Assembly: GCA_028690555.1 (NCBI GenBank)
Contig: JAQVBA010000003.1
Span: 1 to 43,107, forward strand
Source of the DNA: Acholeplasmataceae bacterium
Lineage (GTDB): Bacteria; Bacillota_I; Bacilli_A; Acholeplasmatales; Acholeplasmataceae
Length of the DNA: 43,107 nt
Direction of reading: 5' to 3'
Below, in pieces: positions 33,814 through 42,249 of this stretch. A program made the position numbers and the translations under genes. Numbering within the stretch: the stretch's first letter is position 1; every line of letters starts with the position of its first letter. Below the pieces are notes generated by a model. It was not told where the DNA came from, made no database searches, and worked only from the letters and a program-made list of their open reading frames with translations.

Positions 33814-34563
33814 TTATTTGCCTCCCTTGCTATCACGACGAGGTCCACGATCACGTCTTGGACGATCTTGGCGTGGTGCTCTTTCGTCTTGCTTTCTTAA
33901 GTTTTCTTCGCGTGTTTGGCCTGGTAAAACTTCACCATTATAAATCCAAACTTTAACGCCAAGAATCCCATAAGTTGTATGTGCTTCTGCAGTTGCATAA
34001 TCAACGTCTGCTCTAAGTGTATGTAGTGGAACTTGTCCTTCTGAATACCCTTCACTACGTGCAATTTCAGCGCCACCTAAGCGTCCAGAAACCATGGTTT
34101 TAACACCTTTTGCTCCTGATTTAAGTGCTCTTTGCATCGCAATTTTTTGTACACGACGGAAAGATGCGCGGTTTTCAAGTTGTTCTGCAATACTTTGTGC
34201 AACAAGTGTCGCAACCCGTTCCGGGCGTCTCACTTCGACAACGTTAAAAATAATTTCTTTTTTAGTTAATTTTTCAAGAGACTCGACTGCCTTCTTTTTC
34301 GTTTCAGCATCTCTACCAATAACGATCCCTGGCTTTGCAGTGTGAAGTGTAACTTTAACGCGGTCTTTTCCGCCTTTACCCTTAACACGTTCGATTTCGA
34401 TGTTAGAAACAGCGGCTTTCTTGTAAAAATCATTAAGGTATTTGCGGATATTCGCATCTTCTTTGACCAATGCTGGTACATCTTGCTTTTCAGCATACCA
34501 TTTTGATTCCCAAGTGCGGATGATTCCGAGTCTCATACCAATTGGATTAACTTTTTGACCCAT
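33814..34563 (-). CDS. rpsC: 30S ribosomal protein S3
   Basis: 249 residues. [24 protein letters not shown] at the start, the KH domain with [23 protein letters not shown], and [47 protein letters not shown] in the C-terminal domain. It lies at the mRNA entrance. The C-terminal tail is rich in Arg, Asp and Gly ([16 protein letters not shown]), an extension seen in some low-GC bacteria. Confidence 0.98.
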   Translation of the reverse strand: MGQKVNPIGMRLGIIRTWESKWYAEKQDVPALVKEDANIRKYLNDFYKKAAVSNIEIERVKGKGGKDRVKVTLHTAKPGIVIGRDAETKKKAVESLEKLTKKEIIFNVVEVRRPERVATLVAQSIAEQLENRASFRRVQKIAMQRALKSGAKGVKTMVSGRLGGAEIARSEGYSEGQVPLHTLRADVDYATAEAHTTYGILGVKVWIYNGEVLPGQTREENLRKQDERAPRQDRPRRDRGPRRDSKGGK

Positions 34564-34575
34564 GCTTCTTCACCC

Positions 34576-34914
34576 CTACTCTTTCGTTGCCACAACGACT
34601 GTAATGTGGCTTGTTCTCTTTTGAATAATGTCGCCTTGACCTTTAGCTCTTGGTAAAAGTCTCTTTAAGCGAACACCTTCGTTCACATATGCTTCTTTGA
34701 CATAAAGATTATCAATATTCTGGTTGTTGTTGTTTTCTGCATTTGCTACTGCACTGTTCAACACCTTGAGAATAATTGGTGAAGCTGCACGTGGTGTAAA
34801 CATTAAAATCGCTTGTGCTTCTTTAATATTTTTGCCACGGATTAAGTCAATGACTAATCGAGCTTTACGTGGAGCAATGCGAACCGTTCTAGCTATAGCT
34901 TTAGTTTCCATCAT
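34576..34914 (-). CDS. rplV: 50S ribosomal protein L22
   Basis: 112 residues from ATG 34914; the track uses a TTG four codons earlier that is part of the SD (GGAGGAG). [27 protein letters not shown] and [20 protein letters not shown] are L22 signatures, the latter forming the beta hairpin that lines the exit tunnel. A second ATG directly follows, so the start could be one codon later. Confidence 0.96.
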   Translation of the reverse strand: MMETKAIARTVRIAPRKARLVIDLIRGKNIKEAQAILMFTPRAASPIILKVLNSAVANAENNNNQNIDNLYVKEAYVNEGVRLKRLLPRAKGQGDIIQKRTSHITVVVATKE

Positions 34915-34926
34915 TTTCTCCTCCAA

Positions 34927-35208
34927 TTACTTCTTCTTAGCTTTCTTGTCTTCTTTACTGTGTCCATGATAAGTACGTGTTGGTGCAAATTCACCGAACT
35001 TGTGTCCTACCATATCTTCTGTAACGTAGACAGGAATGTGTGACTTACCATTGTAAACGGCAACCGTATGTCCAACGAAATCAGGGAAAATCGTCGAACG
35101 ACGTGACCATGTTTGAATTACTTTATTTTCATTTGCTGCATTTTGTTTTTGAACCTTCTTAATTAGATGGTCATCACAAAATGGTCCTTTTTTTAATGAA
35201 CGTCCCAT
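34927..35208 (-). CDS. rpsS: 30S ribosomal protein S19
   Basis: 93 residues. [66 protein letters not shown] are near-invariant S19 sequence. It lies in the head of the small subunit near the A-site tRNA. Regular position between rplB and rplV; basic tail KEDKKAKKK. Confidence 0.98.
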   Translation of the reverse strand: MGRSLKKGPFCDDHLIKKVQKQNAANENKVIQTWSRRSTIFPDFVGHTVAVYNGKSHIPVYVTEDMVGHKFGEFAPTRTYHGHSKEDKKAKKK

Positions 35209-35218
35209 GTTTTCCCTC

Positions 35219-36049
35219 CTACTTCGTACGACGACGAACGATTAAATCGTTTGACGCTTTCTTATTGTCGCGTGTCTTCACACCGCGTGCTTTCTTACCC
35301 CATGGAGTCATTGGTGACTTACGACCGATTGGTGTACGTCCTTCACCACCACCGTGTGGGTGATCATTTGGATTCATCACTGAACCACGAACTGTTGGAC
35401 GAATGCCCATATGTCTTGTGCGACCAGCTTTACCGATATTTACAAGTTCCCAAGATTCATTACCAACAACACCGATGGTTGCGCGGCAAGTACCTAAGAT
35501 TCTTCTAACTTCGCCTGACTGTAATCTAACTAATACATATTTGTCTTCACGTCCAAGAATTTGAGCAGAGTTACCTGCACTTCTTGCAATTTGTCCACCA
35601 CGTCCTGGGCTTAACTCAACATTGTGGATAATGGTACCAACTGGAATATTCATAATTGGTGCTGCATTACCTGTTTTAATGTCAACTTGTTCGCCAGATA
35701 CGATTTCGTGTCCAACTTCTAGACCTTTAGGTGCTAGGATATATCTTTTTTCACCATCTACATAATGGATAAGTGCGATGTTTGCACTACGATTTGGATC
35801 GTACTCAATCGTTGCTACTTTACCAACGATGTTATCTTTATTACGCTTAAAATCAATTACACGATATTTTCTTTTCGCACCGCCACCGATGTGACGTACA
35901 GTGATCTTACCTTGATTGTTACGACCGCCTGTGCGAGAGAATGGCTCAAGTAGTGATTTTTCAGGAGTAGATGTGGTGATTTCTTCATAAGTGAGAACAC
36001 TCATGTTACGACGTCCATTGGTCGTCGGTTTGTACTTTTTAACCGCCAT
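35219..36049 (-). CDS. rplB: 50S ribosomal protein L2
   Basis: 276 residues, standard length. [15 protein letters not shown] at the start, [26 protein letters not shown], and [32 protein letters not shown], which carries the conserved His needed near the peptidyl transferase centre. SD GAGGAGG. Primary 23S rRNA-binding protein. Confidence 0.99.
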   Translation of the reverse strand: MAVKKYKPTTNGRRNMSVLTYEEITTSTPEKSLLEPFSRTGGRNNQGKITVRHIGGGAKRKYRVIDFKRNKDNIVGKVATIEYDPNRSANIALIHYVDGEKRYILAPKGLEVGHEIVSGEQVDIKTGNAAPIMNIPVGTIIHNVELSPGRGGQIARSAGNSAQILGREDKYVLVRLQSGEVRRILGTCRATIGVVGNESWELVNIGKAGRTRHMGIRPTVRGSVMNPNDHPHGGGEGRTPIGRKSPMTPWGKKARGVKTRDNKKASNDLIVRRRTK

Positions 36050-36076
36050 TTGGTTAAACCTCCTCTAATATTTCAC

Positions 36077-36364
36077 TTATACTGTGAAGGCGTCAATCTT
36101 GTTACCTTCAGCCAACTGGACAACAGCTTTTTTATAAGCTGATTTATATCCTTCGTATTTACCCATTCTTTTGAACTTTGGTAATACGTTAACAGTGTTT
36201 ACCGCAATTACTTTTACGTTAAAAATTGTTTCAATTGCTTTTTTAATTTCAACTTTGTTTGCTTTACGATCTACTTTGAAAGTGTATTTATTTTGGCTTT
36301 CAATTAGCTTTGTAGATTGTTCAGTGATAATTGGGGCTTTTATGATGTCGTAGTACTTAGTCAT
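36077..36364 (-). CDS. rplW: 50S ribosomal protein L23
   Basis: 95 residues. YYDIIKAPIITEQSTKLIESQNKYTFKVDRKANKVEIKKAIETIFNVKV is the standard L23 core. It forms the docking site for trigger factor and SRP at the tunnel exit. The ATG overlaps the rplD end by eight bases, implying coupled translation. Confidence 0.98.
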   Translation of the reverse strand: MTKYYDIIKAPIITEQSTKLIESQNKYTFKVDRKANKVEIKKAIETIFNVKVIAVNTVNVLPKFKRMGKYEGYKSAYKKAVVQLAEGNKIDAFTV

Positions 36365-36986
36365 TTCCTAATACCTCCTCTAAAGTCTCAATAGCGTCTT
36401 TAGTTATAATGAGGTTCTTGCAATTCAGGATGTCATAAACGCTCACATGATTCACTTGAGAGAATGCAACAGAAGGAATATTTCTAGCTGCTAATACTTC
36501 GTTATCTCCAAAATCTCTTGCGACTACAAGTGTTTTTCCTTCAACACCAAGTGTTACTAACAATTCTTGGAATAGTTTAGTCTTTGGTGCTTCAATTGCA
36601 AGTGATTCAACAACTTTTAATTGACCATTTGCTGCATGATATGATAATGCAGATCTTAGTGCAAGTTGACGTACCTTTTGATTCATTTTCACTGCATAAC
36701 TTCTTGGTGTTGGTCCGAAAACTACACCACCATGACGCCATTGTGGTGAACGTGTAGATCCTTGACGTGCTCTACCTGTTCCTTTTTGTCTCCATGGCTT
36801 TCTTCCACCACCAGAAACTTCTCCACGATTTTTAACATCATGTGTTCCTTGTCTCATTGCTGCTCTTTGTGCATTTACGACATCAAAGAGTGCTTGTTGA
36901 TGGGGCTCAATACCGAAAACATAATCGGATAAGGTTACTTCAGCAACTGTGTTACCTGTTTTATTGTATACATTAACTTTTGGCAT
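36357..36986 (-). CDS. rplD: 50S ribosomal protein L4
   Basis: 209 residues. RQGTHDVKNRGEVSGGGRKPWRQKGTGRARQGSTRSPQWRHGGVVFGP is the tunnel-reaching loop of L4, and RSALSYHA follows. Besides its structural role, L4 autoregulates S10 operons in many bacteria; the structured rpsJ leader in this window is its likely target. Overlaps rplW by eight bases. Confidence 0.98.
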   Translation of the reverse strand: MPKVNVYNKTGNTVAEVTLSDYVFGIEPHQQALFDVVNAQRAAMRQGTHDVKNRGEVSGGGRKPWRQKGTGRARQGSTRSPQWRHGGVVFGPTPRSYAVKMNQKVRQLALRSALSYHAANGQLKVVESLAIEAPKTKLFQELLVTLGVEGKTLVVARDFGDNEVLAARNIPSVAFSQVNHVSVYDILNCKNLIITKDAIETLEEVLGND

Positions 36987-36997
36987 GATAACCCTCC

Positions 36998-37639
36998 CTA
37001 CTTCGCACTCTTAATTGCAGTTTTCACAATAACAAAACCTTTTTTAGGTCCTGGTACGCTTCCACTGACTAATAAGAGTTGGTTTTTAACATCGACACCT
37101 GCAACTGTCAAGTTTTGAATTGTAACTTGTTCAGTTCCCATATGTCCTGGTAAATTTTTACCTTTTAGTTTACCTTTGATTGGTCCCATAGAACCTGGTC
37201 CACGATGATATCTTGAACCGTGTGTCATTGGTCCACGAGATTGGTTGTGGCGTTTAATACTACCAGCAAACCCTTTACCTTTTGATGTTCCTGTAACATC
37301 AATTTCTTCTCCGACTTGAAACAAGTCTGTATTGACAAGTTCACCGACCGCTAAATCCGCTAATTCATTTTTAAGCTCTTCTTTAAAGCGGATTTCTTTA
37401 ATGAAGCGCTTAGGTGCTGTATTAGCTTTTTTCACGTGCCCTTGTTCAGGCTTGTTACTTAAATTTTCCCGTTTTGATTCGAAACCAACTTGTGTTGCTG
37501 CATAACCGTCTGTTTCAACAGTTTTTTGTTGCAAAACCACATTGTCAGCCACATCAATCACGGTTACTGGAACTAAAACGCCATTTTCATCAAAAATTTG
37601 CGTCATTCCAAGTTTTCTACCTAAGATTCCTTTGGCCAT
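36998..37639 (-). CDS. rplC: 50S ribosomal protein L3
   Basis: 213 residues. [20 protein letters not shown] at the start, [39 protein letters not shown] in the centre (the loop reaching the peptidyl transferase centre, with the Gln that can be methylated) and [20 protein letters not shown]. Primary assembly protein. Regular position after rpsJ. Confidence 0.98.
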   Translation of the reverse strand: MAKGILGRKLGMTQIFDENGVLVPVTVIDVADNVVLQQKTVETDGYAATQVGFESKRENLSNKPEQGHVKKANTAPKRFIKEIRFKEELKNELADLAVGELVNTDLFQVGEEIDVTGTSKGKGFAGSIKRHNQSRGPMTHGSRYHRGPGSMGPIKGKLKGKNLPGHMGTEQVTIQNLTVAGVDVKNQLLLVSGSVPGPKKGFVIVKTAIKSAK

Positions 37640-37659
37640 TGCCTTACCTCTTTCTTAAT

Positions 37660-37968
37660 TTATTTTTTTAATACGATATCAATACCTGATGGTAAATCAA
37701 TGTCCATCAATGCACTGATTGTTTTAGGATTTGGATCAATAATTTGAATCAATCTCTTATGAGTTCTGCGTTCGAATTGTTCGCGAGAATCTTTGTTCAC
37801 GTGTGGTGAACGTAAAACCGTGAATATTTCCTTTTCAGTTGGAAGAGGAATCGGACCTTGAACAGTTGCTCCTGTTCTAAGTGCACTTTCAACGATTTTC
37901 TTAGCTGATTGATCGAGTAATCTGTGATCGTAAGCCTTTAAACGAATTTTAATTACATCTTTTGCCAT
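37660..37968 (-). CDS. rpsJ: 30S ribosomal protein S10
   Basis: 102 residues. [66 protein letters not shown] are conserved S10; it also acts as NusE in antitermination. ATG 37968 with SD AAAGGAG. First gene of the 30-gene operon ending at rplQ. Confidence 0.98.
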   Translation of the reverse strand: MAKDVIKIRLKAYDHRLLDQSAKKIVESALRTGATVQGPIPLPTEKEIFTVLRSPHVNKDSREQFERRTHKRLIQIIDPNPKTISALMDIDLPSGIDIVLKK

Positions 37969-38095
37969 TTTAATAGCTCCTTTCGCCTATAATCTTGTAT
38001 AGACTTGCTCCATAGAAAAACCTAACACGTAGACAACGGCTATCCGTGTGTCAGCAACCTTCCATTTCACAGCCTCTTCGCGTTTACACACGAGC
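37969..38095 (-). promoter_or_regulatory. Structured leader of the S10 operon (probable L4-responsive element)
   Basis: About 127 bases of leader RNA with a long-range stem CGTGTGT (38086-38092) to ACACACG (38045-38051) enclosing AAACGCGAAGAGGCTGTGAAATGG..., followed by GGATAGCCG and a further AT-rich part. Its GGTTGCTGACACACGG segment resembles what I recall of S10-operon leaders in other Gram-positives, where L4 represses its operon. Identity as an L4-binding leader is by position and similarity, not tested. Confidence 0.55.
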
Positions 38096-38101
38096 GTTTC
38101 T

Positions 38102-38130
38102 ATTATATACAAAAAGAATGAGGAATGCAA
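38102..38130 (-). promoter_or_regulatory. Main promoter of the S10 ribosomal operon
   Basis: Minus strand TTGCAT, 17 bases, TATAAT. Near-consensus; about 130 bases before rpsJ. The -35 and spacer lie inside the hairpin that ends the preceding operon. Confidence 0.85.
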
Positions 38131-38159
38131 CCTTTTTGGTTAATTTACTCATTCTTTTT
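38105..38159 (-). terminator. Terminator of the ROK-pseudo-Enzyme I operon, overlapping the S10 promoter
   Basis: Minus strand AAAAAGAATGAG pairs perfectly with CTCATTCTTTTT (38111-38122), giving a 12-base-pair stem ending in T residues. The loop contains a small inner stem AACC/GGTT. The hairpin begins 3 bases after the stop codon of the upstream gene. Confidence 0.75.
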
Positions 38160-38161
38160 TG

Positions 38162-39847
38162 TTATTTTTTCTCTTTATCTTTGTCGTTAAGTGCTTGAAG
38201 TTGTCGCTGTTTCATCAATCTTTTCATTCTTTCTTGACGATAAACGCCTATAAATCTTCCTCTTGAATTGCAATACTCTGTAAATGTCTCTTCAATTACT
38301 CTAATTTTACTTAAAGGTATTGAAAAATCTGTGAACCCATAATTGATTAATTGCCTAAAAATAAATGGATTCCCAACGACATTTCCTGCAAGAATATGTT
38401 TTGTTGGATAGTATCTATTATTTAAATGTTCGTGAATGTCTTTAATTAGTGGTAAAAATAATTCATTAAACTGTGTGATGGATAACTCGGTATATCGATT
38501 AAAATGAATCGAATTTTCTTCAACTAAGTTATCAAACCCAATTATAACAAAATCAACTCTAGGAAACTGATTATAAAACTCATAAGCTGCTTCAGTTTCT
38601 AAAACATACCCAAACTCTGGAATTCTTAAATCTTCATCGAGATATGCCATGATGACATGTCTTTTCCAATCTGATAACTCAGATGCCATCACAACTTTTG
38701 GAATGACGATTTTAACATCTGCTTTAGTGGCTTTAACTGCTTTTGCAATCGCAGTAAAATTATCAAAAAATAATTGATGTTGACTATGAATAAATCCAGT
38801 ATCACTATGTGCAGCTTCCATATATTTAAGCGGCTTATCTGGTGTAAAGTCAGGAACTTTTAAATAAATCGGCAGTCCATTTGCTTTATTAAAAAAATCA
38901 ATAAAAAACTCGACTTGATCATCAATTGTCGGAAGAATCCCTCTCGTCATGAAAAAGAATTCCGTATTGAATGGTCCGATACCATCATACCAATTATAAC
39001 TTGTAATTCGATCTAAATGATTGGCGTTTGCTACTTCAGCATATAGTTTAATTCGATGAGATCCATAACTCGCAATTTCGCCAAACTTAAATGTTAAACT
39101 GTAATATTTTTCGTAGAATCTTTCAAGATCTTCTTTATCCGGGTTAAAGGTTATGCGATTGATTTCTCCATTAATAATTGCAATTTCATCATCGGGATAT
39201 ATTAATGTGCACTGTGCGATTGGTATTTCAAATTCTGTCGCTAATCTTCGAATTAATTCTAATTCTTTCTCTTCTTTTCTTGTGATAATCCCTTTAACAT
39301 TTTGAGGAATATTATGTAAATATTCAGGACGAAATCCGTCACAAACTAATATGATATCCGCTTTTACTTGCTTAAGCATCTCATAGAGAAAAAATGATTC
39401 AAATCGTGTCAAAAGATAATTCATAAAAGTATTTAATTGATTGACAACCTCTTCTCTTCCAGAAAGGTAAAATTCTTTAAGCCCGCTTTCATTTCTTCTT
39501 ATCTGACGCTCAATTTCATTTATAAATAAAGATGGAAAGTAAACTGTTTCTCTTTTTGCTTTTGTGCGACATCTATTCAAAATATCTGGACTTATTAAGA
39601 TTTCATAAATAAAAAAAGCAAAAAGTTGTTTTAGTTTATAATCACCAGATTCAGTCAATATGAATTTGTGATAAGCTCTGCTTTCTTCACTTTTAATCTG
39701 ATCTAATTTTGTGATGAGTAATTCAATATCTTGTGAGTATTGAAACTTAATGACGGATTCTTGATCGAAATGAAATATTTTCCCAATGCATAATCCGCCA
39801 TATACGAATTGGTTATATCGTCGATTTACAGTTTGTTTCCTAGGCAT
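38162..39847 (-). CDS. Degenerate PTS Enzyme I homologue lacking its catalytic residues
   Basis: 561 residues, close to the roughly 575 of Enzyme I, and alignable by eye over its whole length. FVYGGLCIGKIF (16-27) matches the Enzyme I start; VKGIITRKEEKELELI (184-199) lies where the phospho-His loop GGRTSH should be and has no His; GIGPFNTEFFFM (289-300) matches GVGLYRTEFLFM with Arg to Asn; VDFVIIGFDNL (431-441) matches VDFFSIGTNDL with the Asn-Asp pair swapped; ILAGNVVGNP (485-494) replaces the catalytic MCGELAGD, with Cys to Ala. The PEP-site Arg of the IVRT segment is Lys. It probably cannot pass phosphate from PEP to HPr. It overlaps the ROK kinase gene by eight bases and ends at a terminator. 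A regulatory or scaffold role is inferred; its function is unknown. Confidence 0.82.
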   Translation of the reverse strand: MPRKQTVNRRYNQFVYGGLCIGKIFHFDQESVIKFQYSQDIELLITKLDQIKSEESRAYHKFILTESGDYKLKQLFAFFIYEILISPDILNRCRTKAKRETVYFPSLFINEIERQIRRNESGLKEFYLSGREEVVNQLNTFMNYLLTRFESFFLYEMLKQVKADIILVCDGFRPEYLHNIPQNVKGIITRKEEKELELIRRLATEFEIPIAQCTLIYPDDEIAIINGEINRITFNPDKEDLERFYEKYYSLTFKFGEIASYGSHRIKLYAEVANANHLDRITSYNWYDGIGPFNTEFFFMTRGILPTIDDQVEFFIDFFNKANGLPIYLKVPDFTPDKPLKYMEAAHSDTGFIHSQHQLFFDNFTAIAKAVKATKADVKIVIPKVVMASELSDWKRHVIMAYLDEDLRIPEFGYVLETEAAYEFYNQFPRVDFVIIGFDNLVEENSIHFNRYTELSITQFNELFLPLIKDIHEHLNNRYYPTKHILAGNVVGNPFIFRQLINYGFTDFSIPLSKIRVIEETFTEYCNSRGRFIGVYRQERMKRLMKQRQLQALNDKDKEKK

Positions 39848-40802
39848 CCGTTTTCTCGTTTCTTTTTATTGTATTTTTCACTAAATGTGCAGCACCTATA
39901 ATGCCTGCATCATTACCAGTATTTGCAAGTATAAATGGTATATTCCCAGAAGAAAATCTCGCTTCTGTCTTATAATATTTCTCAATTTTGTCGATTAAAA
40001 AGGACCCTGCTTTTGAAACTCCACCACCAATAATGAAAATCTCAGGATCAACAATCATTGCTAATATGCTTGAGCTAATTGCGAGGTATTTTGCAACTCT
40101 ATCAATCACTTGATTTGCAACATTATCTCCATCCTTTGCAGCGTCAAATACTGCTTTTACCGAAAGTTTATTTAAATCAATTGTGGTCTTATTCTTTTTT
40201 GCAAGTTGCTTCGTATATTCTAAAATCCCATGAGTTCCACATATTTGTTCTAAACATCCTCTAGATCCACAGCCACATGTCAATTCTTTTTCTTCATATA
40301 CTCGCATGTGTCCAATTTCTCCACCATAACCCATTGAACCTTCGTGGATATTTCCGTCGATGACAACGCCGCCACCTACACCTGTACCTAGTGTAATTAG
40401 GACAGCATTTTTATAGGGTATTTCAAGGCTTTCATTCTCACCAAGTGCAGCCAATGAGGCGTCATTTGATACTGCTACTTTAACGTCTGATGGGAATATT
40501 TTATGTAATTCTTTAACTATGTCGATATTACTCCAATCCAAGTTAGGGCAAGCAAAAACATAACCATTTTTAATTGGACATGGGACAGCAACACCAATAC
40601 CTATCAAATCTTCCATTTTAATTTTTAGCGATTTAATAATGGATTCAATTTCTTTTTTAACATGAATAAAAATGGATTGATTTTGATCTCTTTTAGGTGT
40701 TTTAAACTCTACTTTATCGATTAATTCAATTTTTTCACTATCAAATATACCTATTTTTATATTCGTACCACCAATATCAACACCAGCAATATACTTTTTC
40801 AT
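39840..40802 (-). CDS. ROK-family sugar kinase (glucokinase type)
   Basis: 320 residues. ATP-binding VDIGGTNIKIGIFD at residues 8-21, LGTGVGGGVVIDGNIHEG, and the ROK signature with the zinc-binding cysteines LTCGCGSRGCLEQICG. GGEIGHMRV carries a His before the cysteine cluster. The intact glucokinase-type motif makes it a hexose kinase, most likely for glucose; N-acetylmannosamine or fructose kinases are alternatives. No DNA-binding domain, so it is a kinase rather than a repressor. First gene of a two-gene operon; SD GAGGAG before ATG 40802. Confidence 0.92.
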   Translation of the reverse strand: MKKYIAGVDIGGTNIKIGIFDSEKIELIDKVEFKTPKRDQNQSIFIHVKKEIESIIKSLKIKMEDLIGIGVAVPCPIKNGYVFACPNLDWSNIDIVKELHKIFPSDVKVAVSNDASLAALGENESLEIPYKNAVLITLGTGVGGGVVIDGNIHEGSMGYGGEIGHMRVYEEKELTCGCGSRGCLEQICGTHGILEYTKQLAKKNKTTIDLNKLSVKAVFDAAKDGDNVANQVIDRVAKYLAISSSILAMIVDPEIFIIGGGVSKAGSFLIDKIEKYYKTEARFSSGNIPFILANTGNDAGIIGAAHLVKNTIKRNEKTDA

Positions 40803-40832
40803 ACGATACTCTCCTCATTATCATTCTTTAAT

Positions 40833-40841
40833 ATAATATCA
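40833..40841 (-). promoter_or_regulatory. Extended -10 promoter of the ROK kinase operon
   Basis: Minus strand TGATATTAT about 30 bases before the start codon; no clear -35. Confidence 0.5.
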
Positions 40842-40857
40842 CAAAAAACACCATTCT

Positions 40858-40888
40858 ATATAAAATAAAAGGCACTTTTTCAAGTGCC
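40858..40888 (-). terminator. Terminator of the DegV-MarR operon
   Basis: Minus strand GGCACTT, loop GAAA, AAGTGCC, then TTTTATTTTA. Stable GNRA-type loop, 5 bases after the MarR gene stop. Confidence 0.9.
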
Positions 40889-40893
40889 AAATG

Positions 40894-41331
40894 TTAATAT
40901 CTTTGTTTAAAATAATTGCTTATGTTTTCTAGTGATTTCATCAAAGTCTCATCTTTTTCTAATTCTAGATCTTTAAAAATTGATTCAATCATTTCATCAT
41001 GAAATGCATCATGAATTTTTAAAACGTGTTTAGCTGTGCTTGTTAATTCCAGATAGACTTTTCTTCGATCGGCTTCATCTCTAAATCTATTAACATATCC
41101 TTTTCGAACTAAAGCGTTAATGGATGTTGTTAATGTACCTAGTGTAACCCGTAATTTTTGTGCAACATTTCCCATAATAGGAACTTGAACATTACGAATA
41201 GCCTCCAAAACATGAATTTCAGTCATTGAAATTTTTACACCTTTTTCTTTTAACACATTAGATTCAATGCTAAGAATGTGGTTAAAAACATCAACTAACA
41301 ACTCATTAATAACGACTTTAGGGGATACCAT
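40894..41331 (-). CDS. MarR-family transcriptional regulator
   Basis: 145 residues. Winged-helix core: MTEIHVLEAIRNV, GNVAQKLRVTLGTLTTSINALVRKGYVNRFRDEADRRKVYLELT, with the DRR wing motif typical of MarR. Flanking helices form the dimer interface. It is 12 bases after the DegV-like gene (SD AAGGAG) and shares its promoter. The operon leader has a TTTGA-N3-TCAAA palindrome with the architecture of FabT sites; FabT is a MarR-type repressor of fatty-acid synthesis in streptococci. A FabT-like role in lipid control is inferred from that site and the lipid-binding neighbour. Confidence 0.88.
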   Translation of the reverse strand: MVSPKVVINELLVDVFNHILSIESNVLKEKGVKISMTEIHVLEAIRNVQVPIMGNVAQKLRVTLGTLTTSINALVRKGYVNRFRDEADRRKVYLELTSTAKHVLKIHDAFHDEMIESIFKDLELEKDETLMKSLENISNYFKQRY

Positions 41332-41343
41332 ATTCTCTACTCC

Positions 41344-42198
41344 TTATAAAACAATATAGCCTACACCAAGCGTGCCTGGACCTGCATGTGCTCCAACAAC
41401 TGGGGTTAATGGAACAAGTTGAATTTCAAGATCTGGTTTGGAATTCATTAACTGTTGCTTAATTTCTTTAGCTTTTTCTTCATTATTTGTGTATGCAATA
41501 AACATTATAACATGTTTATCCTTAATATCGCTTTGAATTACCTCAATTAAGCGAGCTTGAGCTTTTGCTGTGGTTCTAATTTTTTCAAAAGGAACAAGGC
41601 TGCCATCTTTTTGAATATGGAGTAGGGGTTTTATTTTTAACAATGTTCCAAGAAATCCACTTGCAGCAGATAAACGGCCATTTTTTACTAAAAATTTAAG
41701 CGTATCAACGAGTACATAAATATAAATATGATCTCTTATTTTTTCAAGTCTATCAATGATCTCAACCATTTTATGCCCGTTTTTAATCATTTTAATAGCT
41801 TCTAAAACTAAATATGCTTCGCCATAAGAGACACTTCTTGAGTCAATTACATAGACATTCAGGTCTTGAACAAGGTCTTTTGCTAAGATTGCACCTTGGA
41901 ACGTTCCACTTAGTTTAGATGAAATAACAATCACAATAATATTTTTGTATCCTTCTTCTTTCATTTCTTCATATACTGATGCGATTTTCCCGGTTGAAGT
42001 TTGCGAAGTGGATACATCAATATCCGAATTTGATTCAATAATTTTATAAAACTCTTCTGCTTTAATATCGATAAAATCTTCATATTCTTTTCCATCTAGA
42101 TTTAGAGTAGATCTGATTAATCGGACTGGATAATCTAACTTCATGTAATCTACTCCGGAGTTTCCACATACAATAATACCTATTTTTTCATTTTCCAT
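41344..42198 (-). CDS. DegV-family fatty-acid-binding protein (FakB-like)
   Basis: 284 residues from ATG 42198; the track start six codons upstream is a TTG that is part of the SD region (AAGGAG). IGIIVCGNSGVDY at the N terminus, DVSTSQTSTGKIASVYEEM with the conserved Thr/Ser lipid-headgroup loop, SSKLSGTFQGA, and the C-terminal VGAHAGPGTLGVGYI are typical of DegV proteins, which hold a fatty acid and, as FakB, present it to the kinase FakA. FakA is not in this window. Co-transcribed with the MarR regulator. Confidence 0.93.
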   Translation of the reverse strand: MENEKIGIIVCGNSGVDYMKLDYPVRLIRSTLNLDGKEYEDFIDIKAEEFYKIIESNSDIDVSTSQTSTGKIASVYEEMKEEGYKNIIVIVISSKLSGTFQGAILAKDLVQDLNVYVIDSRSVSYGEAYLVLEAIKMIKNGHKMVEIIDRLEKIRDHIYIYVLVDTLKFLVKNGRLSAASGFLGTLLKIKPLLHIQKDGSLVPFEKIRTTAKAQARLIEVIQSDIKDKHVIMFIAYTNNEEKAKEIKQQLMNSKPDLEIQLVPLTPVVGAHAGPGTLGVGYIVL

Positions 42199-42211
42199 AA
42201 TTGCTTTCTCC

Positions 42212-42233
42212 TTCAAATTGTTTGAACTTCAAA
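42212..42233. promoter_or_regulatory. Candidate operator in the DegV-MarR leader
   Basis: TTCAAATTGTTTGAACTTCAAA contains three alternating half-sites (TTCAAA, TTTGAA, TTCAAA) forming two overlapping palindromes. The right one, TTTGA-ACT-TCAAA (42221-42233), has the spacing of FabT boxes (TTTGA-N3-TCAAA). It lies just downstream of the promoter, where a bound repressor would block transcription. Confidence 0.55.
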
Positions 42234-42249
42234 ATTTATTACTAATTAA

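Noticed and set aside
38162-39847. Calling the 561-residue protein a functional ptsI or a PEP synthase
   Set aside because: The phospho-His, Arg and Cys needed for catalysis are replaced, and its length and domain order fit Enzyme I rather than PEP synthase or pyruvate phosphate dikinase.
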